Shown piece by piece: positions 48,637 through 58,608 of a DNA stretch of 64,000 bases (position 1 is its first letter; each line of letters begins with the position of its first letter). The DNA is taken from assembly GCF_004152935.1 (NCBI RefSeq), contig NZ_SETE01000002.1:310001-374000 (forward strand), written 5' to 3'. The stretch is from Brumimicrobium glaciale (GTDB taxonomy: Bacteria > Bacteroidota > Bacteroidia > Flavobacteriales_D > Crocinitomicaceae). Position numbers and translations under genes: made by a program. The notes under the pieces were generated by a model that searched no databases, was not told the DNA's origin, and worked only from the letters and a program-made list of their open reading frames with translations.

Positions 48637-48716
48637 AATTCAATTTTATGAATAAGAAATTGTAAAAATGAAACGGTGATTGTTTACGTTCGTACTTTAT
48701 TTCTTAAATAATATTT

Positions 48717-49460
48717 TCAAATATAAGGATATTCTAAACTTTGCAAAAACAAACCTTTCGCTGGGACAGAACAACCTGCTTCTCCTCTATCTTCTTTCGC
48801 TATAATTAACTTGACTTCCTCTGGAGGAATGTTCCCTTTTCCTACTTCCAATAATGTTCCAACAATCGCTCTTACCATGTTACGTAGGAATCTATTGGCA
48901 CTAATTTCAAACCGCAATTGATCTCCAACAACCTTCCATTCTGCGTTATAAATATCACAGAAATTATTATTCACATCCGTGTGTAATTTTGAGAAAGAAG
49001 TAAAATCCTGTCGCCCTAACAAAAAGGCAGCAGCTTCATTCATTCTTTCAATGGATAATTCTGAAGGATAAAACCAACTGTCATTTTGATGAAAAGGCAA
49101 TTTCTTTTGGTGAATGAAATAATGATAAGTCCGCTTGGTAGCGTCAAATCGTGCATGAGCCTTAGGTTCTACGTCAATAATATTACCAATAGCAATTGCT
49201 AAAGGAAGCATATTATTCAATTTATACTGTAACTGTTCGTTCGAGAAAACAGGTTCTAAATCCACATGAAAATACGCTTGTAAAGCATGAACTCCGGCAT
49301 CAGTTCTACCGCAACCCACAATATCAATGGTTTGATTTCCAAACAACATAGATAATTTTTCTTCAATTACTCCTTGAATGGTTTTTACAACTGGCTGTTT
49401 TTGCCAACCAGAATAATCCGTTCCATCGTAAACACATTGAAAAAATAGACGTTTCTTCAT
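48717..49460 (-). CDS. truA: tRNA pseudouridine(38-40) synthase
   Basis: 247 residues. TruA converts uridines 38-40 in the anticodon arm to pseudouridine. The N-terminus FQCVYDGTDYSGWQKQP, the catalytic Asp54 in VGCGRTDAGVHALQ, and the tail RFLRNMVRAIVGTLLEVGKG are all standard. It stands alone between outer-membrane protein genes, about 80 bases upstream of the porin gene on the same strand. Confidence 0.96.
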   Translation of the reverse strand: MKKRLFFQCVYDGTDYSGWQKQPVVKTIQGVIEEKLSMLFGNQTIDIVGCGRTDAGVHALQAYFHVDLEPVFSNEQLQYKLNNMLPLAIAIGNIIDVEPKAHARFDATKRTYHYFIHQKKLPFHQNDSWFYPSELSIERMNEAAAFLLGRQDFTSFSKLHTDVNNNFCDIYNAEWKVVGDQLRFEISANRFLRNMVRAIVGTLLEVGKGNIPPEEVKLIIAKEDRGEAGCSVPAKGLFLQSLEYPYI

Positions 49461-49552
49461 GTTGTGAAAGTAGTAAAATTATAAGATAATCGGAAAGTAG
49501 TATTATTCAAAACAAGATATAAAATGACAACACAGTGAGTCCTGGTAATAGA

Positions 49553-49584
49553 AAAAGAGAGCTACATATTGTAAACTCTCTTTT
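49553..49584 (-). terminator. terminator of the 180-residue barrel protein gene
   Basis: AAAAGAGAG (49553-49561) pairs with CTCTCTTTT (49576-49584) and the transcript side ends in a U run. It lies about 30 bases after the stop at 49615. Confidence 0.75.
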
Positions 49585-49614
49585 AATAAACTCTTAATTT
49601 TGGGATTTTTAGAT

Positions 49615-50157
49615 TTAAAGCTTTACAGTTAACCCTAAATTTAATATTGCCATACCATATCCTAACTCAGCAAAAGCACCAACTTTTTCATTAAAATAAT
49701 ATTTACCTCCGACATGAAAACCGTAAGCTATTCCACTTACTGAAGCAGGTTGTGGAGTAATAAATGGATTAGGACCTTCAATCTCAACCCTGGAATTTCC
49801 TATGATATAACCTAAAGTTGCACCACCATACACATCTATTTTATCGGTATTGTAAAAATGGTAACTACCTCTTAGCCCCAAAATGATGTAAGAATACTTG
49901 AAAATATACTTAGAAGCACCAAATGATACTTCCTCTTTAGATCCCATGTAGGATAAAACCCCACCTACACTAATCTTATCAGTAAAACCATGCTCGAAAG
50001 ATGCGGAAATTGGAGGTAATGTCGTAGTTCCCGTTCTAAATGCTGATCCCAAACCTATTCCAATATTCAACATATTGTCTCCTTCATTGTAGGTTTGCGC
50101 TGATACTGTTCCACCTAAACCCAAAACGATTGCGATTGTTACTATAATTCTTTTCAT
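49615..50157 (-). CDS. small outer-membrane beta-barrel protein
   Basis: 180 residues with a signal peptide (MKRIIVTIAIVLGLGGTVSAQ). The mature chain is glycine- and aromatic-rich with alternating strands (LNIGIGLGSAFRTG, FEHGFTDKISVGGVLSYMGS, LRGSYHFYNTDKIDVYGGATLGYIIG, AFAELGYGMAILNLGLTVKL). It ends in a strand pattern usual for eight-stranded barrels of the OmpA/OmpW type. No ligand can be inferred. It has its own terminator. Confidence 0.8.
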   Translation of the reverse strand: MKRIIVTIAIVLGLGGTVSAQTYNEGDNMLNIGIGLGSAFRTGTTTLPPISASFEHGFTDKISVGGVLSYMGSKEEVSFGASKYIFKYSYIILGLRGSYHFYNTDKIDVYGGATLGYIIGNSRVEIEGPNPFITPQPASVSGIAYGFHVGGKYYFNEKVGAFAELGYGMAILNLGLTVKL

Positions 50158-50502
50158 AATTGTGTTTTTAATTGTTCAAAACAAAAATCATGACTTTAAC
50201 ACATTTATGAAATACGACATCTGACGTATATTCAGGAAATTTTGATTCCTTCCTTTTGAAATCTATAGTTTAATGTTTCTAAAATTATTTCAAGATAGCT
50301 TGAGCACCTATAAGTAATTCTTGGTGACTTACTGATTAGTTATTTACATTTCGAATTCCAGTTATAATTATAAATTTAAACTAGTTTTCATAGTTTTAAG
50401 TACATAAACACTCCTTTCAACACATGAAAGTTAATAGAAAATTGATTCTACGATTCTAACCCCATTAAAAGATGTTTACTTTTAACATTCAAAATATATC
50501 TC
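50158..50502. other. 345-bp AT-rich divergent spacer
   Basis: No coding frame seen. It must hold the promoters of the barrel protein gene (minus) and the Mpl-type ligase gene (plus), but no exact TAnnTTTG element was located. Confidence 0.4.
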
Positions 50503-51840
50503 ATGAAAGTTCATTTTATCGCCATTGGAGGAAGTGCTATGCACAATTTAGCTATTGCATTATCAAGAAAAGGATTCGTTGTGACGGGTTCTGATGATGA
50601 AATATTCGAACCGTCAAAAGGGCGATTGAAGAAAGAAGGAATTCTTCCTGAGCAGATTGGATGGAATGATGATTTTATTACTGCCGATTTAGACGCTGTA
50701 ATTTTAGGAATGCATGCGAGAGCAGATAATCCTGAATTAGCAAAAGCAAAAGAATTAGGTTTACAAATCTTCTCTTATCCTGAATATATTTATGAGCAAG
50801 CGAAGAACAAGAAACGTGTTGTAATTGGTGGTTCACATGGAAAAACAACCATTACTTCAATGATTTTACATGCATTGCAAGTTTTGGATTTCCCGGTGGA
50901 TTATATGGTCGGTGCACAATTGGAAGGTTATGATTGCATGGTGAAACTGACAGAAGACAACGATGTTATTATTCTTGAAGGAGATGAATATTTGAGTTCA
51001 CCAATTGACAGAAGACCGAAATTTCATTTGTATAAACCACATGTTGCTTTAATTAGTGGAATTGCTTGGGATCATATTAACGTTTTCCCAACTTATGAAA
51101 ACTACGTTGATCAATTTGATATTTTCTGTAATGTCATAAAAGACGATGGTATATTAGTTTATAATGAAGAAGATGCCGACACTGAAAAAGTCGCTTTAAA
51201 ACAAATAGACAGATTGAAGATTGTGCCTTACTCAACTCCAAAATACGAGGTTAATGACGAAGGAACAATATTTCATTACGAGAATCAAAAGTTCCCATTA
51301 AAGATTTTTGGAGCACATAATTTACAGAATTTATACGGAGCATTAAATGTGGTAGCAGCATTAGGAATTGCACCAACAGACTTCTTAAATGCAATGAAAG
51401 GCTTTACAGGAGCTGGAAAAAGGCTGGAGAAAATTAGTGAAACACCAGAAAGAATAGTTTATAAAGACTTTGCACATTCGCCAAGTAAATTAAAAGCTAC
51501 AACATCAGCGGTTAAAGAACAATATCCTGATAGAAAACTAGTGGCTTGTATGGAATTACATACTTTCTCGTCATTAAAAAAGGATTTCCTTCCACAATAT
51601 AAAGACGCAATGAAAATGGCTGATAAAGCCTTGGTTTACTTCAGTCCGAATGTTGTAAAACACAAAAAACTAGATCCAATCACCAAAGAAGAGGTTTACG
51701 AAGCTTTCGGAAAGAACGTCCAAGTCGAAACTGAAACTGAAAAAGTTTTACAGTTTATTGAAGAAGAAAGTACTGATAACATGGTGCTTTTAATGATGAG
51801 TTCAGGGAATTTTGATGGGGTGGATTATAGTCAATTATAA
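50503..51840 (+). CDS. mpl: Mpl-type Mur ligase (UDP-MurNAc tripeptide recycling)
   Basis: 445 residues. Mpl joins recycled L-Ala-D-Glu-mDAP tripeptide to UDP-MurNAc. The N-terminal Rossmann-like domain starts HFIAIGGSAMHNLAIALSRKG, with the P-loop GGSHGKTTITS, the Mur motif ILEGDEYLSS and GAHNLQNLYGALNVVAALG. The C-terminal domain has DFAHSPSKLKAT. The MHNLA variant after GGSA and the DEY motif fit Mpl better than MurC. The distinction from other MurC-like ligases is by motif only. The downstream spacer carries ATTCGTAATTCGTAATT-type repeats. Confidence 0.85.
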   Translation: MKVHFIAIGGSAMHNLAIALSRKGFVVTGSDDEIFEPSKGRLKKEGILPEQIGWNDDFITADLDAVILGMHARADNPELAKAKELGLQIFSYPEYIYEQAKNKKRVVIGGSHGKTTITSMILHALQVLDFPVDYMVGAQLEGYDCMVKLTEDNDVIILEGDEYLSSPIDRRPKFHLYKPHVALISGIAWDHINVFPTYENYVDQFDIFCNVIKDDGILVYNEEDADTEKVALKQIDRLKIVPYSTPKYEVNDEGTIFHYENQKFPLKIFGAHNLQNLYGALNVVAALGIAPTDFLNAMKGFTGAGKRLEKISETPERIVYKDFAHSPSKLKATTSAVKEQYPDRKLVACMELHTFSSLKKDFLPQYKDAMKMADKALVYFSPNVVKHKKLDPITKEEVYEAFGKNVQVETETEKVLQFIEEESTDNMVLLMMSSGNFDGVDYSQL

Positions 51841-51948
51841 AATAATTACGAGTTACGAATTATGAATTATTTAAAGGTCGCACAAGAGGATGAATTATAA
51901 ATCCAAATTTTTCAATTCGTAATTCGTAATTAAAAAATTCGTAATTAA
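51841..51948. repeat. short dispersed AATTCGTAATT-type repeats
   Basis: Several overlapping copies of ATTCGTAATT-like units lie between convergent genes. Related units occur at about 56835-56870, and TTAATGGTTAA-type words occur at about 45704-45735 and 56490-56520. They look like common low-complexity spacer repeats. Confidence 0.55.
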
Positions 51949-52623
51949 CTACTGCTCTCGCGTAAACAAAAACTTATTAGGACTCACTAAATTAGCTTTC
52001 ACAGCATACATAACAATTCCGGCAGTATTTTTCGTACCGAGTTTCGCCATTATATTTTTTCTATGTGTCGTAACAGTGTGTGGACTCAAACAAAGAATGT
52101 CCGCAATTTGGGAGTTGGTATTTCCTTCAGCGATGTATTTAATAATTTCTAATTCTCTTTCTGAAAGTAAAACTGGTTCACAAGAAAACTTTTCACTGTC
52201 CAAATGCTCTACATCAATTGAAGAACGACGAATACTGTCTAGGATTTGGCCACAAAAGAACTTATTTCCTCCAGCTGTTTCTCTGACAGAAGCAATAATC
52301 TCTGGAATATCGCAATCTTTTTTGATGTAACTCATTACACCAGATTTCAAAGCATCTAAAATTACAGATGGATTTTGTTCAGGAGTAATTGCAACGATTT
52401 TTAATCTTTTATTGATGTTTAAAGCTTTTGGAATAACATCAATTGAAAATCCAGGCGCAGTATAGTCTAATAAAGCCACATCAACCTCTAATGATTTCAA
52501 TTGATCAAGGAATTGTTCACTCGAAACAGCCTCTCCAACGATATCTACAATAGAATCGGAAGCCAAGATTGACCGTAATCCTACGCGAACAATATCGTTG
52601 CTATCTGCTATTATGACTTTCAT
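51949..52623 (-). CDS. NarL/LuxR-family response regulator
   Basis: 224 residues. The receiver domain (residues 1-115) has the acidic pocket D7 and D10 and phosphoacceptor Asp53 in VDVALLDYTAPG, with K102 of the KK pair in SYIKKD. The C-terminal HTH domain (LSERELEIIKYIAEGNTNSQIADILCLSPHTVTTHRKNIMAKLG) is of the LuxR/GerE type. No histidine kinase is adjacent, so the partner is unknown. Its upstream region holds three 107-bp tandem units. A TACCTTTG element (52629-52636, minus) lies just six bases before the ATG, so a near-leaderless mRNA is possible. Confidence 0.92.
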   Translation of the reverse strand: MKVIIADSNDIVRVGLRSILASDSIVDIVGEAVSSEQFLDQLKSLEVDVALLDYTAPGFSIDVIPKALNINKRLKIVAITPEQNPSVILDALKSGVMSYIKKDCDIPEIIASVRETAGGNKFFCGQILDSIRRSSIDVEHLDSEKFSCEPVLLSERELEIIKYIAEGNTNSQIADILCLSPHTVTTHRKNIMAKLGTKNTAGIVMYAVKANLVSPNKFLFTREQ

Positions 52624-52738
52624 GAAAACAAAGGTAAGATATTTATCCTCTTAATTAGAATCATTTTAAATAAAAAATAATCAAAATAATATACTGTCTT
52701 TTAGTTCCATAAATATTGGTTGATTTTATAGGTTGATT

Positions 52739-53059
52739 AACCGTTATAAACGGCTATGGGGTTGATATGACAGGATTATAGTAAAATCTATTCTTAAAAA
52801 ATATACAGAAATTCTAAAATACTTGACGAATATCAAAGATACGATAACCGTTATAAACGACTATGGGATTGATGTGACGGGTTTATTGGGATATTTATTC
52901 TTTGAAAGTCAGTAAGGAATTCAAGAACCTTCGATCATTTCAAAGATTCATTAACCGTTATAAACTGCTATCGGATTGGAATAAGTGGTGTCAGGAAAAA
53001 TATTCTTTAAAAAACAACGAGTTTTCTAAATTCAAATAATTTCTCAATGGTGTATTAAC
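52739..53059. repeat. three tandem 107-bp units upstream of the response regulator
   Basis: Units start at 52739, 52846 and 52953, exactly 107 bases apart. Each opens with AACCGTTATAAAC. It continues with a CTATSGGRTTG-like stretch and includes TATTCTTT about 50 bases in. The first unit has a perfect CCGTT-ATA-AACGG inverted repeat, which decays in units two and three. A weak fourth start (AACAGTTATA) lies at 53057. The unit interiors are more diverged than the starts. Confidence 0.75.
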
Positions 53060-53147
53060 AGTTATATAAATAAAAAAACTAAAGCTGTTTATTAGTTCAG
53101 AGAAAAACTATTACCTAATAAAGCTTTATTCACAAAAAAGTTAACGC

Positions 53148-53183
53148 AAAAATAAAGGGCTATCGAATAATCGATAGCCCTTT
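53148..53183 (-). terminator. terminator of the cold-shock gene
   Basis: A perfect 13-bp stem AAAGGGCTATCGA / TCGATAGCCCTTT (53154-53166 and 53171-53183) with a four-base loop is followed by a T-rich tail on the transcript side. It lies 24 bases after the stop. Confidence 0.92.
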
Positions 53184-53206
53184 AGAGTACTTAAAGCAAA
53201 TTATAA

Positions 53207-53398
53207 TTAACCGATAACTTTTACGTTAACTGCGTTTAATCCTTTTCTTCCCTCTTCGATGTCGAACTCAACTTTATCGTCTTCACGAATTTCGTCGATT
53301 AATCCGTTCGCGTGAACGAAAACGTCATTTCCATCTTCCGGTACGATAAAACCGAATCCTTTCTCTGTGTTAAAAAACTTAACTGTTCCTTGTGGCAT
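53207..53398 (-). CDS. cold-shock domain protein
   Basis: 63 residues, a single cold-shock domain: QGTVKFFNTEKGFGFIVPEDG with the RNP-1 motif KGFGFI, NDVFVHANGL with RNP-2, and DIEEGRKGLNAVNVKVIG. It binds single-stranded RNA or DNA as an RNA chaperone. The frame is open back to 53428, but the ATG at 53398 gives the standard start MPQGTVKFF. It has an exact promoter element and a strong terminator. Confidence 0.95.
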   Translation of the reverse strand: MPQGTVKFFNTEKGFGFIVPEDGNDVFVHANGLIDEIREDDKVEFDIEEGRKGLNAVNVKVIG

Positions 53399-53425
53399 AA
53401 TAAATATAATTAAAAATATAAAGCA

Positions 53426-53457
53426 CAAAGATAGACCATCAATTCTGATTATGCAAG
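53426..53457 (-). promoter_or_regulatory. promoter of the cold-shock gene
   Basis: On the minus strand CTTG (53454-53457) is followed by 20 bases and TATCTTTG (53426-53433), an exact TAnnTTTG. The transcript would start near 53419 with a leader of about 20 bases. Confidence 0.65.
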
Positions 53458-54012
53458 TAAAATCAAAACTTATTTCATAGAAAATCGATAATTTAACATA
53501 TCACATCGATTAATATCATCACCAAAAAACCCTACCCCCCTTACTACGACTAACATATTAAGCGAAATATTGATTTTAAAATATTTAGAAAAAAAACATT
53601 AAAAAAACTCATCAGGTTCCTGATAGGATCCTAAAACACATTAAAATGAATAAATAAATGAAAGAACATGTGTTGTTTAAGCGAAATAAATAGGCCAAAA
53701 ACACTTTGTTCTTCTTGTAACAGTTAAAACTTCTAATACCCATGGATATTATGCTTCAAAAAATGATAAAAACTTGTCCCTATTAGCTCTCCTGAGAATT
53801 TCACAGGAATATTTGAGATAAATGTCCTTTGAATAAATGGACGTTTCTAAACACTAAATGGGAACGGCATTAAAATCAATGCAACACTTAAACAGTATTA
53901 CATTACAAAATTGGTGTAAATGAAGAATCATAAATTGATTAATGCGCTTAATTAACGCCTAACCTTTATATATGTTCTTCGGGTATCAAATAGCACTTCT
54001 AATGAGAAGGCT
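53458..54012. other. 555-bp gene-free region
   Basis: No coding frame seen. Two adjacent palindromes occur at 53611-53632 (ATCAGG-TT-CCTGAT and AGGATCCT). A short CTTCT/AGAAG hairpin lies near 53995-54008, close to the end of the L,D-transpeptidase gene. Confidence 0.45.
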
Positions 54013-54816
54013 TTAAACTTTATTCAACTCGTCTATTATATCTTCATAACGGTATGAATTTATAACATCAGAACTTTGAAGGTAATTAAAATCATTGGAA
54101 TAAATAAAGAAACAAGTCCCTTCTTTTATTTCATCGATTAATTCTGTTGCGTCGTCTTTAGGTAAAGCTGGACAACCATAACTTCTTCCCAGCACTCCCC
54201 CATTGCGTTCCAAGAACTCAGGAGTTGCATAATTTGCTCCATGAACAACAATTCCGCGTTCACGTGCTCGAGAATTTGCTTTTTCTAATCCATCCAAGCG
54301 CATCGCATAATCAAACTTCCCAGAATAAGTTTCCGCAGTTAAGAAAAACCCTAAACTACTTTGTAAACTTCCATTTGTATTGGAAAAACTTGTAGCCATT
54401 GCAGCTCCAGTATTTTTTCCATGCGAACACAAAGTCTTTTTAATGATCTCAAAAGTGTTCACGTTTATAATGTACATTCTTTCTTTTGAGGAATGTTGTG
54501 TAAAATCAACAATCGTTAAAACTCCCTCTTGCTTTAATATTCCTTTCTCTTTTAAAGCATAGTAACCTTTCAGTCCATTATAAAATGCTTCGTAAGTTAA
54601 AGTAGTGTCACCCAAACATTCATAATTGGAATAAACATATTGTTCCCAAAAATTAATTGCTGTAGGTTTACCTTTTACACTAATTATGTGCTCCTGATTA
54701 TGAAAATCTAGATTTACATCATTGGTACTTACAGGAATGTTTTCAGTCGTAAAACTAAAAAATAAGACCATTACACTAAGCAGTGCAATAGTTTGAAGGG
54801 GTTTTTTATTTAGCAT
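54013..54816 (-). CDS. murein L,D-transpeptidase catalytic-domain protein
   Basis: 267 residues from the chosen ATG at 54816. The frame is open to 54876, but that would run into the divergent prfC promoter. An N-terminal hydrophobic signal segment ([17 protein letters not shown]) is followed by the YkuD-like domain. IVVHGANYA and [10 protein letters not shown] carry the likely catalytic His and Cys215. This subfamily (murein L,D-transpeptidase catalytic domain) is found mostly in Bacteroidota. It probably crosslinks or trims peptidoglycan in the periplasm. Confidence 0.85.
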   Translation of the reverse strand: MLNKKPLQTIALLSVMVLFFSFTTENIPVSTNDVNLDFHNQEHIISVKGKPTAINFWEQYVYSNYECLGDTTLTYEAFYNGLKGYYALKEKGILKQEGVLTIVDFTQHSSKERMYIINVNTFEIIKKTLCSHGKNTGAAMATSFSNTNGSLQSSLGFFLTAETYSGKFDYAMRLDGLEKANSRARERGIVVHGANYATPEFLERNGGVLGRSYGCPALPKDDATELIDEIKEGTCFFIYSNDFNYLQSSDVINSYRYEDIIDELNKV

Positions 54817-54842
54817 AGCGGAGCAAAATAATAAATTGTCAC

Positions 54843-54850
54843 TACATTTG
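54843..54850 (+). promoter_or_regulatory. -7 element of prfC
   Basis: TACATTTG is an exact TAnnTTTG match, about 50 bases before the chosen ATG at 54902. No good -33 box. Confidence 0.45.
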
Positions 54851-54901
54851 TGCACAAATTCGAATGCTATTTTCATGTATTCGACTAATGTCCCGATATT
54901 T

Positions 54902-56491
54902 ATGACGAATCAAAAAGAGATAGAAAAAAGACGCACGTTTGGAATTATTGCTCACCCTGATGCTGGAAAGACTACGCTGACTGAAAAACTATTACTTTTT
55001 GGTGGGGCAATTCAGACTGCTGGAGCGGTAAAAAGCAACAAGATTAAAAAAACTGCGACTTCCGATTTTATGGAAATTGAGAAGCAACGTGGAATTTCTG
55101 TTGCAACTTCTGTTATGGCTTTTGACTATCGCGGTAAACACATAAATATTTTGGATACTCCTGGTCACAAGGATTTCGCTGAAGATACTTACCGTACTTT
55201 GACGGCTGTCGATAGTGTGATTTTGGTAATTGACAATGCCAGCGGTGTGGAAAGTCAAACCGAGAAACTCATGGAAGTTTGTCGCATGCGAAATACTCCA
55301 GTAATTGTGTTCATTAATAAAATGGACCGTTATGGAAAAGACGCGTTTGATGTTTTAGATGAAATTGAACAAAAATTAGGTATCGGCGTTCGTCCGCTTG
55401 CATGGCCAATTGGAATGGGAGACGATTTCAAAGGTGTTTATAATATGTATAAGCATGAATTAAGTTTATTCGATGCCAATAAGACAAATATTAGTGAGGA
55501 GTTAGTAAAATTCAATGATTTGTCGGATCCTGCTTTAGATGAAATCATAGGTGAAAAAGCGGCAAGAGAATTACGAGAAGAAGTTGAATTGGTAGATGGA
55601 GTTTATGATCCATTTAATCAAGAAGATTATTTAAGTGGGAAAATAGCTCCAGTATTCTTTGGAAGTGCAGTGAATAACTTTGGTGTTCGTGAATTATTGG
55701 AAGCTTTCGTTGAAATTTCTCCTTCTCCAAGAGGCAGAGATACTGATGCTGGTTTTGTTGAACCAAATGATCCTAAATTTTCAGGATTTGTATTTAAAAT
55801 TCACGCCAATTTAGATCCTAATCACAGAGACAGAATTGCGTTTTTACGGATTGTTTCAGGAAAATTTGAAAGAAACACTTTCTACAAGCACATTCGTAAC
55901 AATAAGAAAATGAAATTTGCGAATCCTACTTCTTTTATGGCGCAAGAAAAGAGTATTGTCGATGAGGCATATCCGGGAGATGTAATTGGATTATATGATT
56001 CAAGTAACTTTAAAATTGGTGACACACTTACCGAAGGAAAAGACTTCAATTTTGTAGGTATTCCATCATTCTCGCCAGAATTCTTCCAAGAATTACGTAA
56101 TGACGATCCAATGAAATCTAAACAATTAGAGAAAGGAATTCGTCAATTAATGGATGAAGGAGTGGCTCAAATGTTTATTCAAGAACCAGGAAGTAGAAAA
56201 ATTGTGGGTACAGTTGGACAACTTCAATTTGAGGTTATTCTTTACCGTTTACTGCATGAATATGGAGCAAAATGTTCATTCACCCCAATGAATTACCACA
56301 AAGCATGCTGGATTACTTCAGACAAACCTGAAGAAATTGAGAAATTCATGAGAGCAAAAGTGGGAAGTATAGCGAAAGATAAAGACGAAAACTATGTATT
56401 CTTAGCGGAAACTTCATTCTTGTTAGAAATGGCGGAAAGAGATTATCCAGAGATTACTTTCCATAAGACGAGTGAATTCAAAGTAAAATAA
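54902..56491 (+). CDS. prfC: peptide chain release factor 3
   Basis: A translational GTPase that recycles RF1 and RF2 after termination. 529 residues from the ATG at 54902, the usual RF3 length. The frame is open to an ATG at 54836, but the 22 extra residues are not family-like and precede the TACATTTG element. G1 is [12 protein letters not shown], the switch I region is [12 protein letters not shown]3 is DTPGHKDF, G4 is NKMDR, and [15 protein letters not shown] follows as in RF3. Divergent from the L,D-transpeptidase gene. Confidence 0.97.
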   Translation: MTNQKEIEKRRTFGIIAHPDAGKTTLTEKLLLFGGAIQTAGAVKSNKIKKTATSDFMEIEKQRGISVATSVMAFDYRGKHINILDTPGHKDFAEDTYRTLTAVDSVILVIDNASGVESQTEKLMEVCRMRNTPVIVFINKMDRYGKDAFDVLDEIEQKLGIGVRPLAWPIGMGDDFKGVYNMYKHELSLFDANKTNISEELVKFNDLSDPALDEIIGEKAARELREEVELVDGVYDPFNQEDYLSGKIAPVFFGSAVNNFGVRELLEAFVEISPSPRGRDTDAGFVEPNDPKFSGFVFKIHANLDPNHRDRIAFLRIVSGKFERNTFYKHIRNNKKMKFANPTSFMAQEKSIVDEAYPGDVIGLYDSSNFKIGDTLTEGKDFNFVGIPSFSPEFFQELRNDDPMKSKQLEKGIRQLMDEGVAQMFIQEPGSRKIVGTVGQLQFEVILYRLLHEYGAKCSFTPMNYHKACWITSDKPEEIEKFMRAKVGSIAKDKDENYVFLAETSFLLEMAERDYPEITFHKTSEFKVK

Positions 56492-56864
56492 TGGTTAATG
56501 TTTAATTATTAATGGTTAACGTGTTGGTGGTAAGGAGTTTTGGTGGTTAGTTTGGAGATAATTATTAGTGTTAAACGGGTTGATAATAGTAAGCTGATAT
56601 AATTTTTATGTTTTGAAAATTCATGAAACTTTACGACAATTTGAAAAATAATTTTTGGTTTCCCTCTTTGGAGAGGGATTAAGGGAGAGGACTATTGTAA
56701 TTAATAAACCTTCAACATAAATCAATTTTACACAAATCTCAGTCAATTCACAAAGCACACATTATCAATCGACTGAGGCAAAACCTTGAAAATTAGTAGT
56801 TGTCTTTATTAGAATCAATGCCGGTTTCAAATTCGTAATTTCCACATTCGTAATTCGTAATTGA
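56492..56864. other. 373-bp spacer with dispersed repeats
   Basis: No gene seen. It holds TTAATGGTTAA-type words at the left. A short hairpin region near 56660-56692 (CCCTC..GAGGG) resembles a common repeat of this phylum. ATTCGTAATTCGTAATT-type units lie at the right end. Confidence 0.45.
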
Positions 56865-57983
56865 TTACTCCAGTCTCATCAGAAAGTTTCCATTCATGCT
56901 GTGGTATAAATTGGCAATATGCAGCTTTCCTTTGTACACTCCGATTTCACCAATTTTCTCTGTAACAGTATTCGGTAATCCTATCCAATTGCCGTTCTTC
57001 CATTTGATGATATTTCTTGAATTCATGGATGGAGTTCCAGAAAAATCTCCTCCTACGAATAATTGTTTTCCATACACGAAAAGTCTATGTACTCCACTTG
57101 AACCACCAACAAGCCCTTTTTGCATCGACTCCCATTCCGAACCATTCCAAATCGCAACATAAGAGCGATCAGAATTTCCATCAGCTTCAGTAAATTTACC
57201 CCCAACGACTAGATTTCCATCAAGAACTGCAAGATCACGCACAGCTTTATTCACTCCACCTCCCAGTGCAACCCATTCACTTCCATCCCATTTTGCTATA
57301 TTGTTTAAAATAGTTCCATTTGAAGAAGTAAACTCACCAGCACAATACAATTCTCCCTTGTATTCAATAAGAGCATTAATTCTCACATTACTGGAATGCT
57401 CAAAATCGATAAAATTTATATTTCCAGAAATGGACCTTACATAAGGTGATGTTCCAACTCCTATGATTTTATCTGTTCCGTATCCGGCAAGGGCTGTGGG
57501 TTGAGTTCCGTATCCACCAGATACAGGATCCCAACTGTTGTATGGCAAGCTATTTATCTGATCAATTTTAAATTCCCACAATCCATTGCCGTCCCAATAT
57601 CCCATCGAATAAACTTTACCATCTATGACCTCTATATCTTCCAAACCTAGTCCGCTCGGCCAGTAATGCAGCCCATGTCTAACTAAATTAGTATCTCCAG
57701 TAAGATGACCAGATAAAAAATATGTTCCTTGATCGATATAATCGAAAAAAGTAAGCACCATATTTCCGTCTACCGTCCCAATTCCTTCAATTACTTTATC
57801 TGAAAAATAAACTTCTTGAATCTTCTTCCAAGAGGAACCTGAAAGATCAACAAAAGTTTCACCAACTGGTAAATTAGGGACATTTTGATCAATAATTTTT
57901 AGCTTTTCCTTTTTACAAGATGAAAAACCAATTAATCCAACAATTATTATAAATAGTAATGCTATATTTTTCATGCTTATCAA
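56865..57983 (-). CDS. lipoprotein with repeated WDG/delta-60-like blades
   Basis: 372 residues with a lipoprotein signal (lipobox LIGFSSC, then KKEKLK). Repeats such as AKWDGSEWVALGGGVNKAVRDLAVLDGNLVVGGKF, AIWNGSEWESMQKGL and IIKWKNGNWIGLPNTV recur about every 45 residues in the C-terminal half. They suggest a beta-propeller. The start could be the ATG at 57983 or one three codons later (57974). A surface- or periplasm-facing binding role is likely but unproven. Confidence 0.78.
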   Translation of the reverse strand: MISMKNIALLFIIIVGLIGFSSCKKEKLKIIDQNVPNLPVGETFVDLSGSSWKKIQEVYFSDKVIEGIGTVDGNMVLTFFDYIDQGTYFLSGHLTGDTNLVRHGLHYWPSGLGLEDIEVIDGKVYSMGYWDGNGLWEFKIDQINSLPYNSWDPVSGGYGTQPTALAGYGTDKIIGVGTSPYVRSISGNINFIDFEHSSNVRINALIEYKGELYCAGEFTSSNGTILNNIAKWDGSEWVALGGGVNKAVRDLAVLDGNLVVGGKFTEADGNSDRSYVAIWNGSEWESMQKGLVGGSSGVHRLFVYGKQLFVGGDFSGTPSMNSRNIIKWKNGNWIGLPNTVTEKIGEIGVYKGKLHIANLYHSMNGNFLMRLE

Positions 57984-58181
57984 TTATGGTTTATGCTTAA
58001 AACCTTCATTTACTTCCTATTTTCAACCAATAGCTTACAAAAATAATCAAACCACAGCCTTTATACAACCTTCACCCGATTTTCAACCCTTTTGGGTCAA
58101 TTCAATTGTAATTATTTCACTTTTAGAAAAACGTCATACACACCTCCTTCCTTTCAAGGATATCAAAGAATCAGTAAATTA

Positions 58182-58514
58182 TCAATTAATTTTCGTTCCA
58201 TTCTCAACTCCTCTTTCTGGTTCAATTAAAACCACCTTCCCTTCGCCTTCTACTCCGCCAAGTACAAGACATTCGCTCATTATATTAGCAATCTGTTTTG
58301 GTGGAAAATTCATTACAGCGATGATTTGCTTTCCGATGAGTTCTTCAGGTTGGTATAATTTGGTGATTTGAGCGGAAGTTTTACGAATTCCGAATTCTCC
58401 AAAGTCAATGGTCATTTTGTAGGCTGGATTTCTTACTTCTTCGAAGTTTTCAGCGGTAAGAATCGTTCCTATGCGCATTTCAATTTTCTCAAAGTCTTTC
58501 CAATCTATATTCAT
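58182..58514 (-). CDS. csaA: tRNA-binding protein CsaA
   Basis: 110 residues of the OB-fold tRNA-binding family. FEKIEMRIGTILTAENFEEVRNPAYKMTIDFG, RKTSAQITKLYQPEELIGKQIIAVMNFPPKQI and MSECLVLGGVEGEGKVVLIEPE match CsaA closely. CsaA binds tRNA and has been linked to protein export and chaperone-like activity in Bacillus. It stands alone on the minus strand. Confidence 0.94.
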   Translation of the reverse strand: MNIDWKDFEKIEMRIGTILTAENFEEVRNPAYKMTIDFGEFGIRKTSAQITKLYQPEELIGKQIIAVMNFPPKQIANIMSECLVLGGVEGEGKVVLIEPERGVENGTKIN

Positions 58515-58608
58515 AACTAAAATGTTTTCTGATTCTGCTAATCTATTAATTAGTAATGAGAATATTGAAGAAATAGCATATTAGGTTTTGGAAGGACTCA
58601 AATAGCAC

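Noticed and set aside
52739-53059. 107-bp units as a CRISPR array
   Set aside because: Only three units, the conserved part decays from copy to copy, the intervals are about 70-80 bases and themselves related, and no cas genes are nearby.
57973-58371. 132-codon plus-strand frame
   Set aside because: It overlaps csaA and the lipoprotein start on the opposite strand and has no protein-like features.
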